From positions 2,480,001 to 2,544,000 of the forward strand of contig JAGTJL010000005.1 of NCBI GenBank assembly GCA_020746875.1: DNA of 64,000 nt. Reading direction: 5' to 3'. Positions 47,139 to 59,061 of this stretch are shown in pieces. How positions within the stretch are numbered: the stretch's first letter is position 1; every line of letters begins with the position of its first letter. The notes below the pieces were generated by a model. It was given only the letters and a program-made list of their open reading frames with translations. It did no database searches and was not told the origin of the DNA. The translations under genes were made by a program, and so were the position numbers. The stretch comes from Rhexocercosporidium sp. MPI-PUGE-AT-0058. Lineage: Eukaryota > Ascomycota > Leotiomycetes > Helotiales.

Positions 47139-49210
47139 TATGTAACGCCAGTTGCTAACGGATGTGAACGAAACTAACCTCAAAGAGCTATTACAAATTC
47201 TGAGACGTGCAACAAAAAATTTCACCGCTGGCTGAACCGTGGTACCGCCGATGATTGGTCTTTCCTTCTGCAGGGGAGCTTATCTATCTCGTAAAGAAGG
47301 TTTTTTTTTGTAGCTTCGCCTCGGCTGGACAGCAGTCACATAAGCACACCAACTCGAAACGGCTATTACGAAAACTGCGATGTGCAACAAAACACTTTGC
47401 GACCAGAGACTAAGCTATTACCCTACTAAAAATTGGCCTGTCCTCTCATCCAGAGTTCCGGGCGAGACTAGCAGGGGTCTTCATATTGTTGACAAGTAGC
47501 TCCTACTAACGATGATGCTATGAGAGCTCTAACTGCTAGCGGCTTTCCAGCACCCTACCCCAAAACAGCTATTACAGCACAATGCGATGTGCAACAAACA
47601 GTTTGCGGCCGTACTGATCAGCCTGGCTCCTATAATATAAGTTGATTTGTTCTCAAGCCTGGGAAATCGTGTCGAACCAGCCGGGGCTGTTTTGTGTTAA
47701 AGGCTTCCACCAAACATGCTATAAAACCCTTAACCGCTAGTGTTTATCATAAGACTAGCCTAAACTGGCTATTACAGGAAATGCGATGTGCAAAAAATTC
47801 TCTGCGAACACAGTGGGAGCTATAATCGTGCCAATTGTCGGGTCCACCTTAAACTCATTACCTCATGCGGGACTAGCAAGGAAACTTTATCACGATGATG
47901 GCTTATGCCGGTCACGCCACGAAATTTTCATTACAGGTATTGACTCATGGCATGGCATGAGTACCGTACGGGATGGGTTCGAAGTCACGCTGTAGGGCTG
48001 CAGCTTGCCCGCGATGTATCAACCATTGGAGAATAGTTGATATGTGAATGTAGATAGGGATAAAGGAGACACAATTAGACAAGTTGAGTACTCGTCTGAA
48101 CTGCATGCTTGTACCATAGCCATTAGGCGCGCGAGAGTAACACGAATCTTTATTGTAAGAGAAGCAGACTGGACCTCACGTAGGACTGGGCGTGAGGTCA
48201 TGATGAGTGAAGCGGAGTATCCGATAAGGAGAAGAAGGATCCGGCCGCACAAAATACAGACTCTGTAAGCTGCTCTACTCCGCAAGAATTAACAGACATC
48301 TTGCTCCTTCCTTACATCTCTGGGTCCTCTAGCCCAATGGTGGATAGAGCGCAAAGCAGATGAAGGTGGACTCATACGAGAATCATAAACCTTGACAGGA
48401 GCGGAATAATTTTTTCGGGGCCTCGATTCCCCTGAATATTTGCATTGCCAAACACTATAAAACGCGACCGGGCGGGCTCTGCTCCAGATATTCCAGATGC
48501 CCTCCAAAACATGACGGACGATTGCAATTTGCAATGGAAGGATCGACAGAGGGACTCCCTCTTTCCAGTCGGTCCTCTTGTCTTTCAGCACTTAGCCACT
48601 GACCCCGGAGGCAATATGCTGAGAGCCCCGTCTGGAGAACACTCCCGGCCATTAATGGTATTCAGAGTGGGCTCATGTGGAGTCAGTACAAAACATACCA
48701 GCTCGACCCGCCGCCCATTGAAGACTGACCTGCTAGCGCTGCTCAAGGGAACTAACTCAAGACAGCTATTACAGCAAAAGGCGATATGCAACAAAATTTA
48801 ATTAAACGGAATCTTTCGGGACTGCAGGCCCCGTCATGGTTGCGCTGCTGGGCTTCTCGGAAACCAACAAGCTCACCCGAGGTGGATAGCTTAGAACATG
48901 TTTAGTAACATGTCAATACATTAGCTTGCGCTATAGGAACTTAACTGCTAGCGTATCTCATGGATGCTAACTGAACATGGCTATTACAGCAAAATGCGAC
49001 GTGCAACAAAACTCAAAGAGGAGGGAGGCCTCGGGATCAAGCCCCGCTATCATCGCGCCGGCGGCCTTCACTGAACCCATGAATCCCATGCGGGGTTACA
49101 TAGAACATATCAACAACCACAACCCAAGCTATGAGAACTTGGCTGCTAGCGCACTTGCTAGAAACTAACCTCAAACAGCTATTACAGCAGAATGCGACGT
49201 GCAACAAAGC
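47139..49210. repeat. Decayed tandem satellite, period about 200 bp, at least seven copies
   Basis: A core resembling GCTATTACAGCAAAATGCGA followed by YGTGCAACAAA recurs at about 47185, 47361, 47567, 47767, 48763, 48979 and 49177. Steps are 176, 206, 200, 996 (close to five units), 216 and 198 bp. A second box, GCTATGAGAACTTAACTGCT followed by AGCG, lies 46-49 bp upstream of five of these cores (47139, 47518, 47719, 48931, 49130). Between cores the copies still share weaker similarity, best between the copies at 48763 and 48979. The stretch 47800-48760 either holds more diverged copies or inserted sequence. No coding frame is supported across the array. Function unknown. Confidence 0.75.
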
Positions 49211-49398
49211 TGCAAGAACGGGAGGTGTCGGAATGATGAACCATCCTAAAATACTGTTGTGCCGACGCCTCATCCTTAGAGTCATGAGCTCATGTATCCG
49301 GCAAAGAAAATTATCGTGAAGCCTCCACTGCTTTCTACCCACGGTCACTGCAACAGTCCGGACCTCCAGCACGGCCTTTGAAGGCATCGTCGGACAAT

Positions 49399-49740
49399 CA
49401 TCGGCGTCTACGATTTGCAACAGAGCAGTATCTTATGCTAGGCTTTGCTCCTTGGGCGGTGTCGGTCGGCATTTAAAAGTTGCAACAAAGCTCTTGCTTC
49501 GGTCGGTGACTATGATCGAGAAGATATCGGCATTTGTGATGTGCCATAAAGTGATCTCATACCTCTGAAGCGTATTTATCTTGACAGTGTCGGCTTTTGA
49601 GACGTGTAACAAGCTTCTTGCTCAGTACAAAAAGACATGGAACGTCAATGGTGTAATGAGAAGCCCACCATGGAAGCCCTGGCATCTAACCCATCACACA
49701 GCAGCATTGGTCGGCAGAGAATTACGACTTGAAATAAAAC
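49399..49740. repeat. Shorter derived tandem repeat, period about 62 bp
   Basis: Units starting with TCGGC(A/G)TTT and ending in a variant of GAYRTGCAACAAAG recur at about 49399, 49465, 49525, 49588 and 49709 (steps 66, 60, 63 and 121, the last close to two units). The ending matches the last half of the core of the 200-bp satellite just upstream, so the short array probably arose from it. Confidence 0.6.
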
Positions 49741-50561
49741 GATTTCATTGAACTAAGTGTGCGCAAGAAAGGAAACGATGATTTAGATGCAGAGATGAGA
49801 CAATATATAGCAGATGAATTAGATGACTAAATAGATCATCGGCGCCATTGATGCGTGTTATATCGGCCATGACATGCAACTGTATCAAAACCATCGCTCC
49901 TTCTTCATATTTCCCGTGATTTATCATGGTGGAAAAACTGGCGGCAGGAGCAAAGGCCTGGATGATCGAGACTACTCGTCCCCTACTGGAATATGAGAGA
50001 ACGGTACTGGGCCGCCACTGTCCGAACGTTCTAGATGAGAAACCATAAATAAATTCCAATGCGCGGCAAATATTAACAACGCGATGTAGAAACGCGTATG
50101 GAAGTAAAATGCTTTGCGAATAAATGACGACAATATGTGGTATGAATTAAGCAGGAAGCAACGCGAACTTCTTGACACTTCGTCATCGAGCAGAAATACA
50201 AATATCTTGGCATAAAGAGCAGATAAACGATGATAATAAATGGCGATTGATGTCTGTCTTTGCAGGGTGCGGCTGAACCAACGAAATTTTTTTTTCAAGC
50301 AAAGGCAACCAAAGGGAATTAATTCGACCTAGGGATATTACCCCTCTTCATCACGTGTGATAGCCAGACTCGAATCGAAGCCGAGCATCCCGAGACTGCT
50401 TCCAAGAAACATTTGTGCAGTAATTATTGCTTTAATAATGTGGGAAATGGAAGTCTATTTATGCACACGTGAATCTACAAGCAGATGACATATTTACCTA
50501 ACCCTTCTTGTGCATAGCTCCACCCGTACCGGCCTAATTTTCCGTCAGTGCCATTCATTAA
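49741..50561. other. Edge of the AT-rich island
   Basis: No gene seen; 3' flank of the dehydrogenase gene that follows on the minus strand. Confidence 0.5.
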
Positions 50562-51700
50562 TCACGACTTCTTGTGCATGACGGTAGCAGCAGCCTTCCT
50601 AGTCAGCATTTGCAAAACGAAAGGAGAGATATATTCATACCTGGTGATTGGGGAAGATCAGAGAGTCGGCGAGAACGACATTTTCTCTCCGTCCAGCAGC
50701 AAAAACGACGACTTCGGCGATATCCTCTGGAGTGAGAGGCTCGCAGCCACTAATACCGTTAGTCTCGAGCCAACACATGGCCAGAATAAAGATGTCCTTA
50801 CGCGTAAACAGCATCCGCCTTAGATTTATCACCATAAAATCTAACAACAGAGAATTCCTACCTCGTGTTAGCAAACTAATTTACTTACACCTCTCTCTGC
50901 AACATATTATAACTTACAGTCTCAACCTGACCCGGATCAATCTCAATGATCCTGATCCGTGTAGCAACCAATTCTCTCCTCAAACTATCTGTAAAGCTGC
51001 GAATGGCTGCCTTTGTAGCACAATAGATACTGCCTCCCTGATATGGTTCCCGACCAGCGATACTGCCGATATTGATGATATCCCCCGCACCTCCATCAGC
51101 TCTCTTCTTGAAGATCGGGAGTACGGCTTGTGTCATATTGATCAAACCGGTGACGTTCGTCGCGAACATGATGTTGATATCCTCTTCCGCGATGTCGGGT
51201 GCTTTGGCGACACCTTTGACTAATCCACTGCTTGTAATAAGCATATGCCTTTTAATAAATTCGGGGCTGCCGTAGATGTAAACTCACGCATTATTCACCA
51301 ACACATCAATCTCCCTCCACTCCTCCGGCAGATTCCCCACGAAGTTCTTCACCTCCTCCGGGCTGCTAACATCCAACTTAAACGGCAAAACCTTGACACC
51401 CTCGCCAACATCCTTCTCAATCTCCGCCTTAACCTCCTTCAACGTATCGATCCTCCTCGCCGTCAGAATCAGCCGCAGATTCTTGGGTGCCGTCCGTGCG
51501 AACTCCACAGCTGTAGCGCGCCCGATACCAGATGATGCGCCAGTGATAACGATTGTTTTGCCCTCGAGGCGCTTGCTCATTGCTGCGGAGGCCATGGTTC
51601 TGCGGAGGAAGTGGGGTTGGAAGATGGAGCTTGGACGAGGAGCAGTTCGCAGCGAGGAGAGTGTGCGGAAGAATTGAGAGGATATGCGAGGGAGGGGCAT
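50562..51700 (-). CDS. Short-chain dehydrogenase, YMR226C/serine-3-dehydrogenase type
   Basis: Five exons, 51700-51288, 51227-50918, 50857-50802, 50749-50641 and 50594-50562, give 306 aa. Classical SDR motifs: KTIVITGASSGIGRATAVEF (cofactor loop), LDVSS, VLVNNAG completed across the first intron, INIGSIAGREPYQGGSIYCA with catalytic Ser, and Y-x-x-x-K in YCATKAA. The C-terminal motif LTPEDIAEVVVFAAGR and the end HQ-AAATVMHKKS match the yeast YMR226C group, NADP-dependent dehydrogenases of 3-hydroxy acids such as serine and allo-threonine. A basic 35-residue leader (PLPRISSQFFRTLSSLR) before MASAAMSKRLEG suggests mitochondrial import; starting at that inner Met (51595) would give a cytosolic form. 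Fifth-exon acceptor (GGAAG) is non-ideal but restores frame and ending. Confidence 0.93.
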
Positions 51701-52141
51701 ACGGGTTGGTATTTGTAGGAGGAATTAGATCGAGGAGGAGATGTGGATTGGTGGAGTGAAGGGTGGTCAAATTGACTCAAGAGGAATTGTTGTTGGAGGA
51801 GCTGGAGCTGTTGATGTCCGAACCCCCACTTCTGCCGAGAAACGGCATCGCGTCATCGGAAAGCCCAGCCGACCCCTTTTAGAGAAGCGAGAAAGGGGTA
51901 GCGATGTTTTGTTTGATTTGATCAACGGCAATTTCTGTAGGAATTATCTAACATTCCGACGGATTAATTTCGTGTGCAGCCCTTTTAACCAAAGCTTGCA
52001 TGAGTGGACTGTAATTGCTACCTTGCTCGACTTGGTCCTTAATACTTCCACAGTTGCAGCTCTCTTGTCCCGGAACGATACATCCCTCCGAAATCCTTGT
52101 CAAGACAAAAGTCCGAGGAGCACTACAAAGACAAACAGTAT
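51701..52141. other. Spacer between two minus-strand genes
   Basis: About 440 bp; promoter side of the dehydrogenase gene and 3' flank of the regulator-like gene. No gene seen. Confidence 0.5.
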
Positions 52142-54229
52142 TCAATCCAAGTCTTCCACTAGCCTTCCGCGATCCACGACCTCCTCCCATAATTTCCTCC
52201 CACCAGGTCCACAGGCACTCTCCAACCACAAGAACCCCCCCAGCACTCTTTCCACATCACTCCACTCCCACGTCCCCATTCTCTCAGCAAGCGCCACAAG
52301 CTGAGCAATATACCAACGCCTCTCCGGCTTATCCAACGCTGCTATGCCCCCAATTACCAAGACCCATAAATATAAATCAGCAAGTACTGCCCCGAACCAC
52401 TCCACCTGCGACATCTCGATTGCAGTTTGGAGTTTCTGAATTAATTCTTGGAAGAGAAGGTACGTATTTGGAATCGGAAAGATGACTGCAATGCCGTATA
52501 TGATACTTGTGAGTCGACACACCTCATATACAAACGGGAGTGGGGCCTCGGGTAACTCAATGACCGGTGGGAGATTCAGTATTCGTTGCTGGACGGCTGT
52601 TCTAGTGCGTGAGATGGCGCTAAGACTTAGTCCCACGGGCTGGCCCTCAACGTAGTGCTGGATAGCTAGCGTTATAGCGCCGGCTGCTTCGAAGACAGCG
52701 AGCATATCATGGCTGACGCCGTAGCCCAGGTATGGGATAAACCTGCTGCTGATCTTCTGAACTGGGAGACGTGGGGGTGCAACTGCCCAGCGGAGAACAG
52801 ATTTTATCCATTCATCAGCTTGCTTTAAAGGAGGCTGTGACGGCTTCGAGAGGTTGCGAGTTGATGATACCACATCGCCTCTATTCTTGATTAGCATTTG
52901 AGCCTTTAACAACACTCAGAGCAAACTGGGAAGCTAACCCGACAATTATCTCAGCCAACCCATACAACTCCAAACTGTCCAACCCACCCCTCAAAGAAAG
53001 CAGCTCCTTAACCGCAACCAAGTGTTCTGGCACATGAGTAAAGTTCCCGTAGACATTCAACCACTGGGCCTTTCTCAGTGGTGAATCGAACGGACTGCTC
53101 TTCGCACGACTCATATTCAGCGTCTCGTGGCTGGCCAGGATGAGGATGGAGAGTATAATCTCATCGCGTGAGGCTGCTGTTTGGGGGTCATTGAGGACCT
53201 CGTTTAATGTTCGGATGACGGTCAGTTTGTGTGAGAGTGCTACTTGGGAGTTGGGATATATCTTTTCGTAGCGGAGGAAGTCGAGATGGATGGAACCCGC
53301 GAAGGCGAGGGCGTGGAAGAGGAGAGGGTGTCTGAGACCAGCGGAGAACCAGGCGCGGCAGAGAGAGCGTTCGGCCTTTGAACCATCGGATATGAGACCT
53401 GGAAGGAGATACGTGACAGCTGAGTTCAAAGTTAGCAGATATAGATGGAATTGGACATTTGTGATTTACAATTCAGATAAAAGAGAAGTCACTTACAGTG
53501 ATCCACCAACTCATGTACTTGGAACCCTGCTCCAGGATAACAAGAGAACGGATCTACCCTCCCTGCACCAAGCATATCTCTTGGACTAACTGCATCAAAT
53601 GAACCCCTCTTGCCATTATTGGCTAATAATTGTGAGCCTTTCTTAACCTTTTGACCGTTTCCCAGAATCCTGTCAGGACGAGAATCATCCCTGTGGGCAC
53701 CGCAGTACAAGCAGAATGGTCCGTCGATATCACCTGATGTCGAGATATCTGTTTCTATGGAGGAACTCGAAGGTCCAAATATGTCGGTATAGAAATCAAG
53801 CTCCAGAGCCTGTGGCTCAACCCGTGAACCCCGTGGAAGCTCTGCTGACAAGTCTAATGTGGGGTTATGAAAGGTCTCTTCAATCCATGTCACATCACCC
53901 CTATCTTTACTCCCACAATCTACATCCATCACTTTAGATGGATCACCGTTCAACTCCCCAATTCTAATCGAGCCTGATGCATCTCCTCTCTTTAACACAG
54001 GAACAAGTTGCGTTACAGCCCCCAGCTGCCTGCGTGGGACGGCTTTTCGCATATCAGTAAGCACATGTCTCCTAACATGGGAGCGAATATCCTTTCGATG
54101 GCCCAGCTTCTTGCCAGCCTTGGGCGTAGCGGACTCATTGACAAATAAGAATGTATGCTCCACACAAGGCTTGTACTCTGACGGTGTCTTGACATATTGC
54201 ACGGGTGCAGTCCCTGGCTCGCCAACCAT
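52142..54229 (-). CDS. Fungal regulator-like protein without zinc cluster (tachykinin-type group)
   Basis: Three exons, 54229-53497, 53419-52939 and 52880-52142, give 650 aa. The N terminus lacks a Zn2Cys6 cluster. Instead it has TFLFVNESATPKAGKKLGHR and then KDIRSHVRRHVL, a basic motif typical of a group often mis-named tachykinin family proteins in fungal annotations. The C-terminal 400 residues resemble the fungal-specific regulator domain: CRAWFSAGLRHPLLFHALAF, IILSILILASHE, GLDSLELYGLAEIIVG, then FYDEVCRLTSI-like helices and WYIAQLVALAERMGTWEW. Function unknown; DNA binding is not shown. CLYCGAHRDD alone is a CxxC that may bind metal. Splice sites: GTAAGT..CTCAG and GTTAGC..AATAG. Confidence 0.8.
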
Positions 54230-54827
54230 TTCTCGGGTTCGCTTCGTCCAGTGGTGTGGGTGAGGTGGGGATTGGTAGGTTCTCCCGCTTAGGTAAGAGT
54301 TGGCGTTATCCCCGTTGGGTTGTAAAATGAGACTGCTTTCCTGATTGGGAAATGAGATAGGTGTTCCTGGGTCGGATAAGTAGGTATACAGTGATGATGG
54401 TTAGGGTATTAGATATGCCGATTTTGGTGTTCTATGCCAGATTTTGGGGTCCATGATTGTCAGGCCTTGTTGATTATTAAGGGCATATTACCTGCATGAG
54501 GGCTGGATATGTCATGTGATGGTTGGCCTATCAGAGGATGGCTAGGTCTAGAGGAGAACGCTGTTCCCAGTATAAGACTCTGCTGCTTTGAACTGCAGAA
54601 ATCATCATCTAGCTACAATATTGCTGGAATTTTGCTGTGTTCGAGATGCGGAAACGTAGGGAAGTTCTGCATCGAGGACAACATTTGCACAGCAACCGAA
54701 GAAAGAAACCCAGTCGTAAGATACACCGACCTCATTTCCTGACAGCCAAAAGCGGCTCAATGCTAGAGAAGTGTCATAGATGATCGCTTTCTTCAGCATC
54801 TGAGCTTACTCGTGAGCCATCGTCCAT
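54230..54827. other. Spacer
   Basis: About 600 bp without a supported gene; promoter side of the regulator-like gene and 3' flank of the MFS gene. Confidence 0.5.
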
Positions 54828-56593
54828 TCAGCTCTCAAGGCGAATGAATACCGAAGATACTGTTGCAAGCGCATAAAATGCCTGTATAGGTCAGCTAGCC
54901 CCGCCACAAAGCAATTTCAAACACTCACTGCCCCAACGAAGAACGGCATCGCCATCCAGAAAGGGGACATCTGTAGCGAAGCAGCAAAGATCTGCTGTAT
55001 GGAAGGATCTCCAACCGCGTGACCAAGGCTTTCTAGAACCACAATTGAGGCATATAATGTGGCTTTTGCATCGTCGGCGATCCAGTAGGAGACTAGGGAC
55101 AGGGCAGAGACTCTACTCCCAAATCCTGCTGCGAAGATAAACACGCCTTCACGATCCACGTTAGTCATTCAATTGCCGGGTCATTGATGATGAAGAAAGC
55201 GTACCGATCGGTAGGAGCCATCTCGTTTGAGCGAATCCAATAGCAAGACATCCAACACACATCAACGTGACACTGGTTCGAACAAGAAACAAATCTATGA
55301 CGTTGGGCTGGACGTTGTATTTCAATCGGATATATGCTGTGAGCTGAGGAACCAGAAGCAGGAACAAGAATATATTTACGATGGCCGTCTCGGTATAGAA
55401 TATAGCACCAGTGGAGATCTTCAACCCGAATCGAACGGAAGCATATTGGATTAAGATGTTTAGCATCGCATATCGAAAGATGCCGACAAGAAATATAGGA
55501 ATGGTGAGGAGGGTATTTGTGTTCGAAAGTGCGGATATAAGACCTTGGACCGAGGTGCTGTGATGTAGCTCTACATGCAGACTGGGGGAGGAATCAGCCT
55601 CAGCTATCGGCGGAAGTTTTGGAGGTATCTGCGAAGTCAACGTAGCCGACTTTCGAGGGTCCGGCATGACTGATAGGAGCACAAGACAGAGGAGAACAGA
55701 GCACATTGCCAAGCCACATGGTATCCATGGGGAGATATCCAGGGTAAGGGAAGCAACAAAGGACGATATCAGCTCAGCCACATAGAAGGCGGAGAAGATG
55801 TAGTAGAATGCATGACTCCTGGGATGAAGGTTAGCGAAGATTGATTGAGAATCCCAACTTGAGTACCTTCTGTCTGAAGGAATCGACTCTGATGCCATTG
55901 CCCACATAAAGGCGGATGCTGAGTTCAACCCTCCGCCAAACAGGAGGATTACAGATGAGAACCACACAAGCCTGAGAGGAAACTTCTGCGGGAAGGCACC
56001 TGGTCAAGACATCAGCACAAGTTGAGGAGATTGACCAGCGATTTACAGTTCTATCAACGTACAGACAACGAATATCTCAGTCAAGGACCCAGCCACACCG
56101 AGTAATGATATTGCCATGATTTTTCTCCTCCCATGATGGTCCCCTAGCTTCCCGATGGGGACCGCAACCAGCAGCACTGAATCGTATCAGTCAGTCATTA
56201 AATGCAACAAACAAATTCCGCACCTGGAATAGTATCAAACATAGACTTCCATCCTCTAATCGTAGCAAGAGGTCTTTGAATATCCGGGATCTTGCACAGA
56301 GCTTCCGGGACCCCGCCATCAGGAAAGCCGTAGTGAGAGATGCATAACGAGTTCTCGAACAAGCGAATTAAAGGTGCAACCAAGATTATCTCAGCGAAAG
56401 CTAACAGGAAATGAATTGTCATGAAATACAGGACTATTGATGACAGTGGTCTTGCTGCTTCGAGGATGGTATGTTGGTCAGCGTCCACGAGGTTGCCATC
56501 TCCGTCAGATTGTGAGCCGAGGAGAGGCTCTTGTTCCAGTTGGACATTCCTGAATTTGGGAGGTTGGATCATGGATCTATTTGAGCTTGACAT
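54828..56593 (-). CDS. Major facilitator superfamily transporter
   Basis: Six exons, 56593-56224, 56176-56063, 55999-55867, 55818-55205, 55146-54929 and 54881-54828, give 500 aa. The N-terminal loop has the di-acidic/leucine motif EQEPLLG common in vacuolar or plasma-membrane MFS proteins. About 12 membrane helices follow, beginning IVLYFMTIHFLLAFAEIIL. The MFS motif A is clear as GKLGDHHGRRKIMAIS between helices 2 and 3. A long polar loop (residues about 265-300, DPRKSATLTSQIPPKLPP) splits the two halves. It is a proton-driven exporter or importer of small molecules; substrate not readable. It lies 3' of the Zn2Cys6 regulator on the same strand, 346 bp away, so co-regulation with the P450 is plausible. 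Confidence 0.9.
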
Positions 56594-56939
56594 CGAGATT
56601 GATCTCGACTGAATCCATCTGAGACTGGTTGGAAGGGAGAAGTGGAGGAACAGTGGGAGATATCACATTTGGTAAGGTAGGCCCTCACCGCTCGGCAGAA
56701 TCAGCGCGTCGCGTCTTTCCCCTCCTGCAGCTTGGAACGAGTAAACAGTAACAGCACTTGCAGATTTGACACCGATCCATTTCAAATGCCTCTCACGCTT
56801 GTAACAAGATGAAGTAATAATACTTTTTTCAATTGCTCCTCTCCAATGAGTGGTATCTAGCCTCATTTCTGTATAGTCCCCTCATCTGCCTCTCCGCAGC
56901 TTTACAAAATTTGTAGCTGAGGATGGCCAGTGACCATTG
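56594..56939. promoter_or_regulatory. Promoter region of the MFS gene
   Basis: 346 bp between the MFS start and the stop of the regulator upstream. No gene. A CGG-like triplet pair as expected for a zinc-cluster site is not convincingly present. Confidence 0.3.
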
Positions 56940-59061
56940 TCACCACGTAAGTGTAACCTCCGGAAGCAGTGTCCTCTCCTTAGTTCCCTCGGCAGCTAAT
57001 CTAGAGCAAACAACCACAGCCTTTCGTTCAGATAACTGAAAATCGTTCTTCACGATCCTCAACCTAGCAGACTCTGGCACGAATCCGCAGACCATCCCCT
57101 TCTCCTCTTCGAGCATAATCCAAGACGCTACCGTCGCAGCCATCAAACTATCCCACAAACCCTCCCTCCTTGGATGCTTAACCAGCAGAGATATCGCCCG
57201 TCTTCGCACTGCAGGGTCTCGACAGCGGAGTGATACAACGAAGAGAGCGAGGACGCAATTACTCCCGAATACAAAAGTAGCTTGACCAGGTCTCAGGTTC
57301 GGATCCTGATCTAGGGCGTCTTCGAGAAGGCCCACAAGTGTGGCACACTCAGGCAGATATACATCAGAATATGTTTCGTCCGCATCGGCAGTCGAGAAGA
57401 GAAATCGAGAAGGTATATATCTCGCCATAAGTACAGTAGCACTAAGGTATTCCTTGCATCCTCTCTTTGTTTGCGAAGCATCGAACAGGGGCTTGAATGA
57501 ATGGTACCATGCTGTCATTATTCTAGTGTACCTATCAAGCTCTAGAGCTACTTCGCGGCTGATGCTTAAGTCTGGGCACGGATCCGAGTTGAGTGTGGCG
57601 ATGTAGGGGTAGCGTTGAGTTTGGACAGTCGAGTGCCATTGCTGTACCCGTCTGACGATCAGGTCCAGATATACTCGCGCTTCCTTTATCGTTTCGAATC
57701 TTGGCGGGATATCGGGATACTTCTTGCTCAAAAATCGGCCAGTATGCCCATTCTCGAACCCCATAGCCTGGAAATCAAGGAGGACGAAGGTACTTATAAG
57801 ATCTTCGTCCAGAAATGTGTGGTGTTTGGACATGAGCTTTATAGTGGACAGATCATCGTCTTGAACTTTACATATCAAGGGCCATTTGAACAGAATATCG
57901 ACTCCAGTCCGAATCTGAGTCAGGGCCGTTTCTTGGTTTCCCAGATAGCTTTCAAAGCATATGGTGAGGAGGGATGCGATCAGGGAGTTCTGGAATCGCG
58001 GCTCGACTTCTTGTTCGGGAATCCCCTTCATCAATTGGAGAGCTTTTGCATATTGTTTCAAGGCGAACAAATGATGCGTCCTGCCGTCATCACCAAGCGT
58101 CGCAAGAGATGGGCATTGGTTTTTCGACAGCTGTGACATGTTCAAAGTTCTATGAAGTGCCCCAATAGCTCTAGATTAGGAAAGCGGAATCAGCTCTTTG
58201 TTGACACTGGCCACTGACAGGAATTTCGACTCTGTCCAAGATAGGATAGGATGGGCTCATCGAGTACGTACACAACAGCATGCCAGGCATAACTTTCCCG
58301 GTGGCATGCTTGCAATATCAAACGATTCCACACATCAGACTCAAAGTATCCTGTCAATTCAGGCGCCGTCCTCGTCTCGAATACTTGGAAATAGCGATGT
58401 TCATCTTCCGATCTTGGGCTTCGGAAAGGCGGTTCGCATAGCTGGAGACTACGTTCCTGTCCTCTATCCGAGCTTGCAGATGCTATACTCAATGGTAGAA
58501 TCCTCCTGGTTATTCTTTGCACTGGAAGTTTCTTCTCTGGGAGAAGGTATTTGCATGACCCTAAGCAGTAATTGAGTCAACATTTGTCTTTATCAGGCAT
58601 TTTTGTCGAAAAATCTCAAGCCACTCTCCCAAATATAGTTTCATGATTCCAGACGACATAACTATGGGGTTCATAAATACGCACAATTGGCCTTCTCGCA
58701 ACGTTTACATTTAGGCTTTCCTTCGTCGCACTTGATCCGCCGAGTCCTGACAGCATGAGATCTCCAGATGTGGAATACAGAGCGAGATGCTTACTTGCCT
58801 AGTATTGTTAATATCTTTGCTCGAGGGACAAACTGGGTTCAACTCACATGTAACACATCCGGACTTGGACTGAGCACTAGAGGGTCAACACCGCTCCATT
58901 CTCTCAAAGTACCCCGGAGAATGGATGTTGAGACTTAAACCTGTACTAACCTTCGGTTTTCCCTCGCGAACTTTCTTCTCGCCTTCAGGTTTCATGTTTC
59001 CGCGAGGCAAGCGACGAAATCTAAGATTGACTTTCATTGATGAGGGATCTAGACGCGACAT
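56940..59061 (-). CDS. Zn2Cys6 transcription factor with a 4-nt microexon in the zinc cluster
   Basis: Six exons, 59061-58951, 58869-58848, 58798-58795, 58746-58685, 58560-58272 and 58170-56940, give 572 aa. The spliced product reads SKSGCVTC-KTRRIKC-DEGKPKCKRCEKANW-SCKYLLPE: a canonical C-x2-C-x6-C-x6-C-x2-C-x6-C cluster. Its second cysteine is built from T, then the 4-nt exon GCAA. Without that exon the join gives a stop (TGA); both flanking introns (49 and 48 nt) have good donors and acceptors. The last cysteine block is also created by splicing. The remainder, ELTGYFESDVWNRLILQACH, YAWHAVVAIGALHRT and QNSLIASLLTICFE, is the usual fungal regulator C-terminal domain. It sits between the MFS gene and the divergent P450, and is the likely local regulator of both. 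Confidence 0.88.

Noticed and set aside
47966..47990. Possible tRNA B box (GGGTTCGAAGTC)
   Set aside because: No matching A box or cloverleaf at the right distance.
47139..49740. CRISPR-like spaced repeats
   Set aside because: Spacing of about 200 or 62 bp, diverged copies and eukaryotic context; it is a satellite, not a CRISPR array.
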